Origin: Sciurus carolinensis | Taxonomy: Eukaryota; Chordata; Mammalia; Rodentia; Sciuridae | Assembly (NCBI RefSeq): GCF_902686445.1 | Contig: NC_062223.1 | Location: 57,561,998 to 57,625,997, forward strand | Length of the DNA: 64,000 nucleotides | Reading direction: 5' to 3' | Shown here: piece after piece, positions 11,416 to 22,790 of the stretch | How the letters are laid out: each line of letters starts with the position of its first letter | Position numbering within the stretch: the stretch's first letter is position 1 | Notes under the pieces: model-generated | What the model saw: only the letters and a program-made list of their open reading frames with translations | What the model was told of the DNA's origin: nothing | Databases searched by the model: none | Program-made: the position numbers and the translations under genes

Positions 11416-11859
11416 ATATTTTGGAGAATACACACTGAAAATCTGATGAAAATTCTATATCCTTTCCTAGAAAAATGCAGATATGTGCTCTATTTTCACA
11501 CTATTTCAGGGGCTTTGGGTATTTAGGAAACTGCATAAACCTTCTAAGGTCTAGAGATAATTTGGTTCATGGAAAGACTTTTTAATCCTCAGGTAGAAAA
11601 TTTCAAGTGACATTTAGGAAAAATGGTAACATAAAGACAAACAAAATGAATTCATTCTATAGCCCAGACCAGCTGTTCCCTTTGCCAGCGATCCTTACAA
11701 AAGCCCAATTTTCACTCACAATCCAAATCCAAAACCTCCGTCATGCATCAACCTTCCCCCCAAGTGTCTCCCACCCTGTGGCATCCCCAAGGCCCCGCCC
11801 AGTTGTCCCTCCTAACCAGCTGCGTAGTCCAGGCAAGCCTCGTGGCAAAGCTGTCAAGG

Positions 11860-12260
11860 CAAAGGCAAGAGGTTACATAATTCCAATTAGTGGAAGCCCC
11901 ACCAAGTCCAAACAGCCCTTACCACTTCATCATCTTTTCCCTCCGAGGAAATAATCACAATTGCCACCAACATCCTGGAAACAAAAGCCAACAGAATAAA
12001 CAGTGCTCTCCAGCAGACCTCAGGATTAAAATGTAATCTCAAAATAAAGTCTAATAACTTTCCCCCTTTGAACACACTTGGAATAAAATTAGCATATAAA
12101 TCAAAGCTTAATTAGGACATTGTAACAATGAACAGCACCGGCTGGTATTAAGGGTTTCAGGCCCAATATGATGCATCAAATAAACACCGTAATTAGAGAA
12201 CAAAATCAAGGCGGTCTCTTGGTAATCAATCACCCTGCTAGGTTCAAGCCTTTCAACTTG
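11860..12260. promoter_or_regulatory. Candidate conserved noncoding element with homeobox-like motifs
   Basis: No repeat family is recognised here. The block packs TAATT/ATTAG cores (TCCAATTAGTGG, AGCTTAATTAGG, CGTAATTAGAG), an ATCAAAG TCF/LEF-like core, ACAAT SOX-like cores and ATAAACA forkhead-like cores. Such density is typical of developmental enhancers in mammalian gene deserts, but conservation cannot be seen from one sequence. Confidence 0.3.
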
Positions 12261-12629
12261 AGGGTCACCTCTGTTTTCTGTCTTGTGATCTTGCCTTCCA
12301 GCCAATCTCTCTCAAGGAATATCACACACCTTCCCGTCTGTGTTTCTGATACATCTCTCTGGCTCCTGACTCTCCATGGGGAGTCCTGGCACTGAGCAGG
12401 GGTTGGGGAGACTTGCAGTTTGCTCAGAATGAGAGCCTGTGGGCTTCCAGAAGGAAGCATTTATTCATAATTTGAGCTACACCAGGCCAATTAGCTACTG
12501 GTTTTATCTAATCCAGATATATAACTGTCTGGGGCAGAAAGCCAGGAATCCTTAAGAAATGTCTCCTCTAATTTTGCTATGTTCCAGTCACACAGCTTAC
12601 TGTCTGTGACACACAAACACAAACACATA

Positions 12630-12800
12630 TACACACAGAGCAAATAAATGCCCACCTCAGGGCCTTTGCACGAGCTGTCCCCTTTCCCTGGACTGTTCGT
12701 CCTCACTTCTTTCAGGTCTTTCTGCAAAAGTGTTACTTCGTTGGAGCAGTCTTCCTCAGTTCCCTTATCTCGAATAGCACCTATCACTTATAACTTCCTT
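12630..12800 (+). repeat. L2 LINE fragment
   Basis: CACCTCAGGGCCTTTGCACG, then TCCCTGGACTGTTCGTC, TTTCAGGTCTTTCTGC and AGCACCTATCACTTATAAC follow the L2 3' region in order. Confidence 0.85.
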
Positions 12801-13264
12801 TCCTGAAGAGTTTGAGGAGCTACCAAATAGCAACATTCTAAATATGTTAGGTTTGGTCCAATATTGGAATAAGAAAAGGCAAGACAGATGAGAGAATAAA
12901 ATTTTACCTTTATTTCCAACATAACTGGTGTTTGAAAATGTGACTTGTGGCTGAGGGCAGGTGAGCTTCAGGGTACTGATGTGCAGATAGGGTGTGGGAG
13001 TCACCTGAGAAGTAAGACAGGAGTAGTAGTCAGCTGGAGCTCATCAGGGGCAGGCTCATTCCCAGCAGAACAGAGGAAGAGCTGGGCCTCACAGCCCCAT
13101 TCTTTGTCCCCAAACCATGGAACCTCCTGCCCGGAGAAGTGATCCACAGGGCAGGTGCTCTCACCATTTGGCAGCAATGCCAGGAAGGAGGATGCTGCCC
13201 CCACCCCCACCCCGAGGGTTTCCTTCCTAACTCTTTGCACCACCTGATGGCTCATATCAGCATT
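12801..13264. other. Unassigned stretch
   Basis: Contains a pyrimidine-rich CCCCCACCCCCACCCC patch (13197-13213). No gene or recognised repeat. Confidence 0.35.
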
Positions 13265-13415
13265 TGCTCATTTTCTGTCTTCCTACACTAAATGCAACTG
13301 CAGAAAAGCAGTATTTTTCTTTGCTTTCTGCCACATCCTGAGTCCCCAAGGCCTAGGGCCATGCCTAGTATGTGGTTGGCATTCAGTTAAATGGTCATGG
13401 AGTTAATGAATGAGG
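13265..13415 (+). repeat. L2 LINE 3' end fragment
   Basis: GGGCCATGCCTAGTATGTGG followed by CATTCAGTTAAATGG is the degenerate sense L2 terminus (CTGGCACATAGTAGG...CAATAAAT type). Confidence 0.6.
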
Positions 13416-13589
13416 GAGACTTGATTGCATCCTTGAAGAAGTTCTGTATTCTCAGTTGTCAATGTACTTGGGCCATGATGGTCTTTGATTCTGTAGTCTC
13501 AAAGTATTTTTTAGGACCCTTTCTAAGGGACCAGAGTGTTCTCTTTGGAAAATCTGAGTATACTCCCCCATGGTCTCCTTAACTGTCTA

Positions 13590-13725
13590 CCTGATTCCTA
13601 CCTGGCTCAGCTGTTCTGACCTCTGATTCCATCTAGCTTAGCTCCGTGAATGCAGGACACTGTCTTGCTTACTGCCATATCTCCAGCACCAAGCACAGTA
13701 CTTGGTGCAAAAAAAGGTTGCAGCC
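13590..13725 (+). repeat. L2 LINE 3' end fragment
   Basis: GCTCCGTGAATGCAGGACAC, TTGCTTACTGCCATATCTCC and AGCACCAAGCACAGTACTTG give the sense L2 end. Confidence 0.8.
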
Positions 13726-13864
13726 AGAAAGAAGAGGAGAGGAGGAAGGAGGAGAGAGGGAAGGATGAGTCTCCTTTCTTTCTAACCCTCCTTCCCCAGG
13801 GTGGACTTTTCTCCCAAGAAGCACACATGAGCCCAGCCTTTGGCATTATCATCTTCACCTGAGG

Positions 13865-13975
13865 GGTGAGCCCAGAGAAGTTGAGCCACCTCCCAAGGTC
13901 ACACAACGAAGGTCATAGGAAGAAGATGGAAAGACAGCTCCAAACCTTCTGATTCCAAGGAGAGTACCTATTGTG
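13865..13975 (-). repeat. MIR SINE fragment
   Basis: AGAGAAGTTGAGCCACCTCC followed by AAGGTCACACAACGAAGG is the antisense MIR core. Confidence 0.7.
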
Positions 13976-14084
13976 TGACACCTGATTCCTTAAGTCCACG
14001 TGAATGAGCAAGAACTCCACAATGTGGTAGCCTCTGCCTCTGCACAGAGGATCTTTTGCAAAATGTGCACTCTGACCTCTCTAC

Positions 14085-14365
14085 ACCTTGTTTAGGCTCA
14101 GCGAGGAATTCCCTACCCAACCCTGCAAACCCCTGCTCATCCTTCTAGGCCCAATTCAAACATCACCACTTCTGTGCCCACTCTCCCGGAGTCCCGATTA
14201 CTCAGCTTGCCTCCCTGCTCCACACACAGAACATGCCTCTGTTTCAGTGGTCCTCCAAAGGTAGTCCCTGGACCTGAAGGATCCTCCACACAGAGAACTG
14301 TTAGAACAGCACGTTCTTGAACCCGAATCCAGAGCTGCACACTGTCTTGCTCACTGCCATATCTT
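14085..14365 (+). repeat. L2 LINE fragment(s)
   Basis: CCTGCTCATCCTTCTAGGC and CCAATTCAAACATCACCACT match the sense L2 3' region. The later phrase ACTGTCTTGCTCACTGCCAT (14341-14360) is also L2-like and nearly repeats 13659-13678. Confidence 0.65.
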
Positions 14366-14769
14366 GAGAATGGAAATCGGAAATTCTTGGGGTGAGACCA
14401 GCAGTGTTTGTTCTAACAAATCCTGCACCGTGGTCTGATGTATAAATACTAAAGCTGGAAAAGCAGAACTTCATTTTTATACATTTCATTGCAGACATTT
14501 GAATGTGTTTAAGAAACTGACTCCTCTGAGCACCTGCAAGTCCAGCTCTGCGTGGTGTTGAGATCTTGTCACACAGAAGGTGATCGGTCGAATCTGTAGG
14601 CAGCTTCCTTTCCCAGCCACCGCCCACAACAGTGATGTTAAGAATGACCGGCAGACCAGGGGCGGAGGTATTTTAGACCAACAGGCCCTCCAGTGTCCCT
14701 TGCAGCAGGCCTCCTGCTTCAGGACTGCACCTGCTCATTGGAGAAAAGTTTACAATTTTTCATTTCTCC
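14366..14769. other. Unassigned stretch
   Basis: No recognised gene or repeat. Short overlapping frames on both strands only. Confidence 0.35.
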
Positions 14770-14888
14770 CTTTCCCAAAAAGTTATTAAGCACCTACCAG
14801 AGACAGACCACAAAATATAGAAACACACTAGCAAGCATGTTTCATGGAATTTACAGTCTAATGGAAGAGACACACATTCATCAAATAA
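14770..14888 (-). repeat. L2 LINE 3' end fragment
   Basis: TTATTAAGCACCTACCAGAG and GGAATTTACAGTCTAATGGA are the antisense of the L2 terminus. Confidence 0.65.
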
Positions 14889-14889
14889 T

Positions 14890-15080
14890 ATGAGCCAGTG
14901 CTCAGTGCCCTTTACATTGATTGGCTTCTATAATTCTTGCAACTACCCTAGAAGTGAGTCCTAGTTTCCTCTCAACAGTTGAGGAAGCAGAAATAGAGTC
15001 TTGCCCAGGTTCGCACAACCTGTGAGTGAGGAGCTGAGATTTGAACCCAGCAGGGCTTCGTCGCTGTTCTTAGTCACAGC
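14890..15080 (-). repeat. MIR SINE
   Basis: Antisense MIR: CTATAATTCTTGCAACTACC, then GTCTTGCCCAGGTTCGCACA and GAGATTTGAACCCAGCAGGG. Confidence 0.85.
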
Positions 15081-15119
15081 GCAGTACTGTCTTAACATGA
15101 CTGCAGAAGAAAAATACAG

Positions 15120-15400
15120 ATTTTGATAATCACTGTGGAAAACAGTACATGCAAGTGTGTAACAGGGAAAACCAACACAGTTAGTGAGGGAAGAAGGGAC
15201 AGCCAGAGAAATGTTCTGGAGAAAGTGACATCAGAGCTGGGACAAGCAGGAGATCACTTGGCAATGGGTGAGGTGAGGTGGCATGTAGTTGAGGGTGGTG
15301 TGCGGGTGAGGCATTTCCGCCCCCGGGAACTGTACCTGCAAAAGCCTCAAGGAGAAGTCCTGATAGAAGCCATGACCATGGGAGCCAGGATGGAAGGTAT
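15120..15400 (-). repeat. L2 LINE fragment
   Basis: Antisense L2 phrases continue from the piece at 14770-14888: GTGACATCAGAGCTGGGACA and TGTACCTGCAAAAGCCTCAA. The MIR between them may have inserted in the L2. Confidence 0.45.
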
Positions 15401-15443
15401 GTCCAGAAGCAGGAGATGAGGTTGGACAGGCGGGCAGAGCTGG

Positions 15444-15457
15444 GTTGCCATGACAAC
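15444..15457. promoter_or_regulatory. RFX X-box-like palindrome
   Basis: GTTGCCATGACAAC differs at one of 14 positions from the palindromic RFX X-box GTTGCCATGGCAAC. This is a motif match only. Confidence 0.45.
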
Positions 15458-15589
15458 AATCCTTACCCTTGGTTCAGCCCAAAGGCTGCCACTTGTCCAA
15501 AGAAGAGTCAAACTGAGGTTCCCACGTGGATGAAAAACTCCAGAGTATGTGCAAATGAAGCTAAAGTCCAGATAATCTCACGTTCTTCA

Positions 15590-15695
15590 CCTACTCATTT
15601 ATTCACAGATACCAACTGAGTGCCACCACGCACCAAGCGCTGTTGTAGGTGTCAGGGATACAGCCCTGCTCTCCTGGAGCTCATCCAAAGCCTGT
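15590..15695 (-). repeat. L2 LINE 3' end fragment
   Basis: CTCATTTATTCACAGATACC, GCACCAAGCGCTGTTGTAGG and TCTCCTGGAGCTCATCC are the antisense L2 terminus. Confidence 0.75.
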
Positions 15696-15879
15696 CCAGG
15701 GAGAAAGAATTTTCAGATAATGGACATTTGCATCCTTCCCTCAGCATTGAGCCAGGTTGTGGGCCAAGGCCTGTACTCACGCTCTTCTGAATGGTCAAGC
15801 TAATGAGAAACAGATTGCAAAGTCACGACTAGACTTCCTAGTGACCAGAAAGGACTACACTTAACAACTCCAAAAGCCA

Positions 15880-16250
15880 CATCTACTTCACGCGATTTGA
15901 AACATTTCTTAAGAAGCTAGGGTAGGATAAATCATTTTTGGCTGCTCTATAAAGTGAACTTTGCTAATAGAATCCAGGGCAATGAGCATCTACAGACCTG
16001 TAATTCATTCTGCATAACATTTACACACTCTACTTCACTGAAATCTTGTTAAATGACGTTCATCAGCAAAGCTCAGCCTAAGAGGAGGTAAGAGGAGGTG
16101 GAGAGCCAACAGCTTGATTCTAAAAGGCCTTCAGAGAGCGTTTTCAAAGCTGTCTGTGTTGCCTCCTGTTATTTTTCTTTTTCCATAGAATGAAAGCAAA
16201 TACCAGTGAAACGGACATCTTGGTTTCTCATCACAACACAGGATAGAGAC
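15880..16250. promoter_or_regulatory. Repeat-free AT-rich block, candidate conserved element
   Basis: No repeat is recognised. It carries AATTCATTCTGCATAA, GTTAAATGACGTTCATC (a CRE-like TGACGT core) and CTTTGCTAATAG-type motifs. Function is inferred from composition alone. Confidence 0.2.
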
Positions 16251-16254
16251 CAAA

Positions 16255-16480
16255 CTCCTTGACTTAGTCTGTAAGGTCCTACATGACTTGGCCATCCCCC
16301 ATCTCTGACATCACCAGTCTTCCCCTGCTTACTTCTCCAAACCAACCTTTTGTGTGCAACTCAAGTAAGCCAAGTCCATTCTCACCCCAGAGCTTTTCTC
16401 CTGCCATTTCACTACCTAAAGTGCCACTCCCGTAGCTTCTCACATGACTGACTATGATTCTTCATTAACATCACAACTTT
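16255..16480 (+). repeat. L2 LINE fragment
   Basis: GTAAGGTCCTACATGACTTG, TCTGACATCACCAGTCTTCC and CATTTCACTACCTAAAGTG follow the sense L2 3' region. Confidence 0.8.
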
Positions 16481-16765
16481 GGCTGATCAGTTCAAGTTTC
16501 CCCACCTGCAGCACTTGCTAGTCTCAAATGATCATGCTCTTTAAATTTACTTGACTTTTAAAATCCTGTTTCCCTACTAAAACAAAAGGACCTTTTAAAG
16601 AAAGGGCCAAGTCTTGTCACCCACTGGGCACATTGACCTTGGAAGCTACATGTGTAAGATACAAAGCCTGGATCCCTGAATCACTGCTTGGAGGAGAGCT
16701 GCCAGATGATCGTCAACAAGTTTGGATCTGCAATGAGACTTGGGGTGTTCCTGTTGCATCAAGCA
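16481..16765. other. Unassigned stretch
   Basis: No recognised gene or repeat. A short frame starts at 16633 and runs on into the neighbouring L1 relic. Confidence 0.35.
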
Positions 16766-16769
16766 TTCC

Positions 16770-17526
16770 TTTAACTAATCCAACCCTTTTGATCATTTTC
16801 TACAAGGTCGTTAATATGTGTATGCTTAGGAGTCTTCAATATTCTGTACAGAGATCCTTTCTCTGTTATACTTTCTCTGGAGTTGTCACTCATCTTTAGC
16901 TTGCTTTATGGTGTCTTTTGTTGTACGACCATCCAAAATTTTTATCTAGTCAAATCTGCCAGTCTTTAATACATATTATGGACTTTGTTGTATTCTAAGA
17001 AAGACTTCTTCTGTATCAAAATTATAAAAAATATTCTTCAATATTTCCTTTTGGTTTAATTTTTTCCTAAGTGGATAGTTAACTGTCCTGATATTTAAAT
17101 TACCTATTGTCATCATTGCTGATTTAAAATATCATCTTTTGTTGAAGTTCTATGTATTCTCTATTCTGGTTCACTGATACAGCTCCACCTGCCCCAGTCT
17201 CAATTGTTTTTTTCAATCACTGGTGCTTTATAGTTTGTGTTAGTATTTGGTGATATAAATACCTCTACATTATGTTTTTTATTTTTTCTGATTTGGGGGG
17301 TATTATTTCACATTTCAGATTAGCTCCAGAATAAAATTGTTTTCACCAAAAAAGTCCCACCAGGTTCTGTACATTGGGTTACACTTAGGCACCAATTTGA
17401 GAATGATTACTACCTTTACAATATTGAGCTTACCCATACATAAACATGGTGTCTTTTATCACTTATTAAAATCTTCTCTTGCATACATAGTAAAGATTTG
17501 TGATTTTCTTTATATTGACTTTGTTT
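16770..17526 (-). repeat. Old L1, antisense, left part
   Basis: The stretch near 17395-17480 (GAGAATGATTACTACC, TTTACAATATTGAGCTTACC, ATAAACATGGTGTCTTT) is the reverse of a conserved L1 ORF2 region. The element is heavily decayed and continues at 18640-19140 after interruption by LTRs and a SINE. Confidence 0.65.
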
Positions 17527-17900
17527 TGTGTTCTTTTAGCAATTCCTGAGACTGAGTAATTTATAAAGGTTATCTAGCTCACAGTTTTGGAGGATGAAAG
17601 ATCTGGTAGCCTCATCTGTCTGGCCTCTGATGAGGGCCATCTGGCTGCATCATAACATGGTAGATGTCACTACATGGCAAGAACACTTGTGAGACAACAC
17701 ATGGCAAGAGGGGAAGAGGGGAATCTAAGAAAGTTGAACTCACTCCATAATGACCTGCTCTCTAAGTAACTCATCTAGTCCAATGAGATTGAGAACTCAC
17801 TCATGAGAAAAGAATTAATCCCTTCTCAAACACTCTTCCTAACACCACCACATTGGAGATCAAGTTTCAACATGAGTTTTGGTGGGGACAAACCATAGCA
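17527..17900 (-). mobile_element. MaLR LTR of MST/THE1 type
   Basis: GAGACTGAGTAATTTATAAA at the left and AGTTTTGGTGGGGACAAACC plus ATAGCA at the right match an inverted MST-type MaLR LTR with TG...CA ends. No clear 5-bp target duplication remains. Confidence 0.75.
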
Positions 17901-17981
17901 CTGGCCTTGAAATTTTCCAGCTATAACTATATACTTGATAGAGATTGTTATTATAAATATGCATATTTTCCTTATTGGGGC

Positions 17982-18300
17982 TGCTGTATTTTGGATCTGG
18001 AATTTCCCTCAAAGGCCTACGTGTTAAACACTTGGTCCTCAATGTGTGATGCTACTGGGAGGTGGTGGATCCTTTAAGAGATGGGGAGGTTTTCCAGTCT
18101 TTAGGGGTGTGTCCTTGAAGGGGGTATTGGAGACACAGCCCCTTCCTCTTCCTCTTTCATATACTGGCCAAAAGATGAAGGGTTTTTCCATATGGTGTGC
18201 TACCTTACCATAGGACCAAAAACTTTGGGCCTAACCCAGGAAATGCTAAAATAGTAAACCAAAATAAAGTTTTTTCTCCTTATAAGCTGACTATCCCAGG
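17982..18300 (+). mobile_element. MaLR LTR, ORR1/MLT-like
   Basis: TGTATTTTGGATCTGGAATT, CTACTGGGAGGTGGTGGATC, GGGGGTATTGGAGACACAGC and the AAAATAAAGTTTTTTCTCC polyadenylation region follow a MaLR LTR in sense orientation. It ends near CTGACTATCCC. Confidence 0.8.
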
Positions 18301-18409
18301 TAATTGGTAGAGTAATGGGAAGCTGGCTGACACAGTTACAAGTAGCTACTGTTACAGTTAAGGTGTTCTGTGTATGTCCTTGTACTCTGTGCCTTAATTA
18401 CAATTCTTG

Positions 18410-18625
18410 CTTAGCATGGTGTCACACTTCTGCAATTCCAGCTACTCAGGAGACTGAGGCAGGAGGATCACAAGTCCAAGGCCAACTTGGGCTACTTAGC
18501 AAGACCCTGTCTCAAAAAAAATAAAATTATAAAAAGGACTGGGGATGTGGTCCAGTGGTAGAGAATTTACCTACTATATGTGAGCCCTGGGTTCAATCCC
18601 CAGTACACACACACGCACACACACG
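18410..18625 (+). mobile_element. Composite B1/ID SINE
   Basis: The head has GACTGAGGCAGGAGGATCAC and AAGACCCTGTCTCAAAAA. The tail has GGACTGGGGATGTGGTCCAG and CCTGGGTTCAATCCCCAGTA. The element ends in a CA-rich tail (18604-18625). A weak flank similarity (CAATTCTTG, CAATTTTGT) may be the target duplication. Confidence 0.9.
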
Positions 18626-18639
18626 CAATTTTGTTATTT

Positions 18640-19140
18640 CAGCCAAACAAATCAATTATTTCCAAATAACTATAATTTTATCTCTGTCCCTTTAATATTC
18701 ACAATTCTTATTTCTCTATCTTAGTTTATTGCATTGGCCAGGGCTCTAGGCCCATTTTGAGCAATCCTGGGCATAGTGTGCATTCTTACATTCTTCTTGT
18801 CTTTACTAGAGAGGCCTCTATTGATATATCATTAAATGTGATGCTTGATCTTCACTTCTTAGGCTCTTCATGCCTTTAAACTTTCAGAACTTACCAAGTT
18901 TTAGTTAGAAAAATATGTCTAAATTTGCAAAATGTACTTCAGTACTCATAGTCATATGGTTTTTCTCCTTTAACCTATTAATAAAATGAAAGCATTAACA
19001 AATTTCCTAATGTTAAGTCATATTTGCTTTCCTGGAACAAAACCTTATTTTGTCATGGTATGTTGTACTTTTAATACATTCTGGATTTAATTTGCTAATG
19101 TTTTATATGGAATTTTTTGCAACTAAATTCATAATCATAT
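18640..19140 (-). repeat. Old L1, antisense, right part
   Basis: TTATTGCATTGGCCAGGGCT, CTTGTCTTTACTAGA, CTTTAACCTATTAATAAAAT and TTTGCTAATGTTTTATATGG follow the antisense L1 reverse transcriptase region. It is collinear with 16770-17526. Confidence 0.75.
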
Positions 19141-20234
19141 GCAGTTATTTGGAGCCAACAATTCTCTTGAATGTTAGGAAAACATAAAGTGGAAAATTAT
19201 GGATCCTCGTGAATTAAGTTGATTTAGTGAGAGGATAAATGGAAGACTTTGTGAGCACACCTGAAGTTGCTCACTTTAGAAATGTTACCCTGTCCTGCTA
19301 ATCCTCTAGGACTGGAAAAGAAAACTGGAACATGTGAGAGTTTTGAGATTTGGCTTCAACCTTTAACTTTGAAAGTCAAAGAAGTATTCAGTCCTTTTAG
19401 TAAAAGATAATAGAAGCTAAAGTAACAAAGAAACCAAGACTGTACCCAAGTACCTGGGTGGGACCCCTTTAGTGGGTAATGGGTGGAAAAAGAAATCAGA
19501 GAAAGACATTGTGGGCATTTTTCACTTGGAATTTTACAAGCAAAGAGAATTTCATATTGAAATTTAATATCTCAATGGGAGCTTAATAATTGGAGAGATT
19601 CATGTTCCAATTTGAATTGTTACAGATTATTTGGGTTCATTGTATTTTTTTTTCTTTTGCATTGCAGGAGACGAACTGTCTGGGCATAATTTGAAATGGA
19701 AAATAAAATATAAGAGCAAAATTTTGAGTAATGCACAATTACCTGGAGTGTTCCTAAGACAGAATGACCTAGAGCTAAGTAGTGCTCATTTCAGTATCTG
19801 CACTGCCCACCTGGTCTCAGGAGAACATAAAGGAGCCATGGTGGATTTCAGAGGAGTAGCCTCACCAAGGGGAGGTTAAGGTCCTATTGATGACCCCAGG
19901 CTTGGCTACTAAACCTGATAGATTAAGACAGAATAAATAAAAGGAGGGTACTCCTTTTAATAAAGAGCAAGGGGACTCTTCAGGCCCTGTGTCCACAAAT
20001 CTCAACCCAGCCTACTTCCTCTTTATCCTTATCACTACTGAGGGAAATATGAATTGGTAACCTGATCAAAGTCCAGAATTTTCAATGGCAAATTTTTAAT
20101 AACATTACTGTTCTCTAAAAGTCCATAGCTATTTGCAGAGTGCTATCTATGGCTTCTCACCTCCAACTGGGCCTTCCTGTCCTCAGGAAAAAATGACCTT
20201 GACTTTCTGTTTCTCTACCTGCTCTGTACTTGGA
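19141..20234. other. Unassigned 1.1-kb stretch
   Basis: AT-rich with no supported gene. A frame starting at 19631 has no domain. No repeat family is recognised. Confidence 0.35.
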
Positions 20235-20281
20235 AGAAAAAAAAAAAAAAAAGAAAGAAAGAAAGAAAGAAAAAGAAAAAA
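20235..20281. repeat. A-rich (GAAA)n simple repeat
   Basis: A run of A followed by tandem GAAA units. It could be an old retroposon tail, but no SINE body precedes it. Confidence 0.9.
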
Positions 20282-21110
20282 GATTGGGATAGGATTCATT
20301 CTGCCGCTCCTGATATTGAGTGATAGTGGTGGGGGTGGGGAGTCTACACCTTCCAGCACAACTGAGCTTACTATTCTCAAGATTTAAACTGGAGAGATGG
20401 AAAAAAAATATTTGAGTCTAAGCCAGTCTCTACAATTCAGTTCTTGACAGAGCATTTGTACAAGTATTAATCAAGTTATGCTGTGATTCTCATTCTTCTG
20501 TTTCTGAATAGCATGTGTACCCTCAATTGTAAAGAGGTCAGGATGTAGCCATCGTTTCATTTTCCAACCATCACCAGGAACCAAACATCTGCAACCACAA
20601 CAGAACAGAGGTAAGGGCTGGACCCCAGACCTCTCTTCCTCCAGAGCCCACCCTCCCCACTTCTGCTTTCATGGTTCACCAGTTCCCTGCATGCCTCTAT
20701 TCCTCTTGGTTGGGTGTCTTTTGCAAATTCTTCTTTGGTTAACTGAAGAGGTTCCTTAAGGAGTTATTTTATAAAGGTGACGTGGGTAGCGTGCTTGCCG
20801 CGCCTGTGTCTTGAATATTTCTTTCTTTTACCTTCACGTAAGAATGGTAATTTGAATAGTCATGGAATTATAGGATCTCTATCTTCTCCTCCTCTGAACT
20901 CATAAATATTCCTCCCTCATATTCTAGCATTTAATGTTGTAGATAAGAAATTCAATACCAGCATAACCCTCTCTCCTTTGTAGCTGGTTTATTTTTCCTG
21001 TTAAATGATTGTAGGATCTTCTTCCTGTTTAGAATTCCAAAATTTCTTGATTAAAATTCCAAAATAATCAAAATTCATATATGTGCATGTGTGTGGTGAT
21101 ATATATGTGT

Positions 21111-21147
<37 letters not shown>

Positions 21148-22275
21148 GACATTTATAACTGGATAAAATTGAGCCTTTTAAATCTAGATTTGTATATTTT
21201 TTCTGCTAAGGGAAAGTTTAAAAAATATTTCCTTGGTTATTATTTATTCTATCCTCTACTTCAGTGGTCTGATTTTGTGGATCTTGGACCTGCTAACTTT
21301 AGGTTTCTTTATAAGAGGAAACTTCTATAGGTTTCTTATCATTTATTATCATAATTTCTATCTCTGTGTGTTTTATTATTTTGTTTTTGTTTTGTTCTAC
21401 ATTCTGGGAAATTTCTCCAAGTTGTCTTCTAATTCACTAATCCTAGTCTAAGCTAAGAGTAATTTTAACTAAGAAGGAAAGAAGTGATTTTTTTTCTTTT
21501 TGTTTTATTTTGTTCTTAAACCATTTTTCTGTTACCCAATTGCTGCTATTTCATGTCGGTTTTTCCTTGTTTTATTCATTTATCATCTTTTAAATGATCT
21601 CTGAGAATATTCATTAGACATTTAAATTTTTCTTCTGTTTCCCACATTAACCTTGTTTCTGATGGAAATATTTGCTCCGAGTTCTCAACCTGATCATCTT
21701 TCTTTGAAAGGTGGTAATTCTCCTGATAATTTTGAGGAGTTCTTAACTCCTCATTAGTTTAGCTAATTCTAGGTGACGACATATACTGATCAGGACTGGT
21801 GGGTAACATGAATTTTGTTAGCTTTTATAAAGACTACTATTTGAGTTTTCTCCAAAGACAAGTGTGTTGAATTAGAAGGGACGGATTTCGAGATGAACCT
21901 CTCTACGATGCACAGGCTGAGTACAGGACAGTGGACTGATATCCCATTTGGGTTCATGAATGGCATCAGCAACCCTCACCAAAGCAACCTGATATTTATA
22001 CCTCATGGAGCCCAGGGATGAAGGTTATGGTCCAATTCTCTGGGTAATGTTGGCAAACCTTCTAAATCCTTCAGATGGACCCTCTCACTGCACAGTGATA
22101 CCATTGCTCCCACCTCCTATACCTAATGCTCTCCCGGAATTTCACAGGCATCCATATTCCTGACCTTTGTAAATGTGAGCCTGTCAACACTGACCAACCC
22201 ATCTGACCAGATGTGGTAGTAGATCGGCCTGGGGAGGGAGCTGGAATATCCCAGGGAGATGCACAGACTTTGGCC
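20282..22275. other. Unassigned AT-rich stretch, possibly containing old LINE relics
   Basis: The part 20980-21480 has L1-like antisense character (for example AAATTTCTCCAAGTTGTCTT) but is too decayed to assign. No gene is supported; the frames at 21109-21451 are low-complexity products of the TG repeat and T-rich DNA. Confidence 0.35.
21100..21146. repeat. (TG)n microsatellite
   Basis: ATATATATGTG leads into a long uninterrupted GT run, so it can form purine-pyrimidine alternating DNA. Confidence 0.95.
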
Positions 22276-22279
22276 CAGA

Positions 22280-22400
22280 CTACTAGGGGTGCTTCCCACT
22301 AGACTGTGAGCTTTGAAGAACAGAGCTGGGTCTGATGCTCCAGTTTCTAACACCTACGCAGTGCTGGTATAGGCTGCCTGCTTGGTGAATGACAATGGAA
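22280..22400 (+). repeat. L2 LINE 3' end fragment
   Basis: CACTAGACTGTGAGCTTTGA, AGAGCTGGGTCTGATG and CTTGGTGAATGACAATGG fit the sense L2 terminus. Confidence 0.65.
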
Positions 22401-22469
22401 TGAAAGATGCGCACTTCCAAATCCCCAGGCTTTTGTTACAAATATGATGTCATTTGGCAGGTCCTGACC

Positions 22470-22790
22470 ATCCCCACTGTCACTCATTCTCATGAGGCTC
22501 AACCATCTTTGGGGCAGACTTCAAGACTCAGTTCAAATATCACCTGAAAGAAACATTTCTGCCCTTTTCCTGGGCCTCAGCTCCCTCACGGCACCCACTG
22601 CACTCTACATTGTGTGGTAGGCTTCAAACACAAGTGTGTATGAATAAATAACAAATAAATGAATTCCCCACTGAACTGCGAGCCCAAGGCAAGAATCACA
22701 TCCCATTCAAGTTCACGTCACTGGTCTGTGCTCAGCATGGCATCTGGCACAGAATAGCCAAATACTGTGTAACTGAATTGACAGGACACA
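22470..22790 (+). repeat. L2 LINE fragment
   Basis: AGACTCAGTTCAAATATCAC, CCCTTTTCCTGGGCCTCAGC, CCACTGAACTGCGAGCCCAA and CAGCATGGCATCTGGCACAG give a long sense L2 3' end. Confidence 0.85.
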
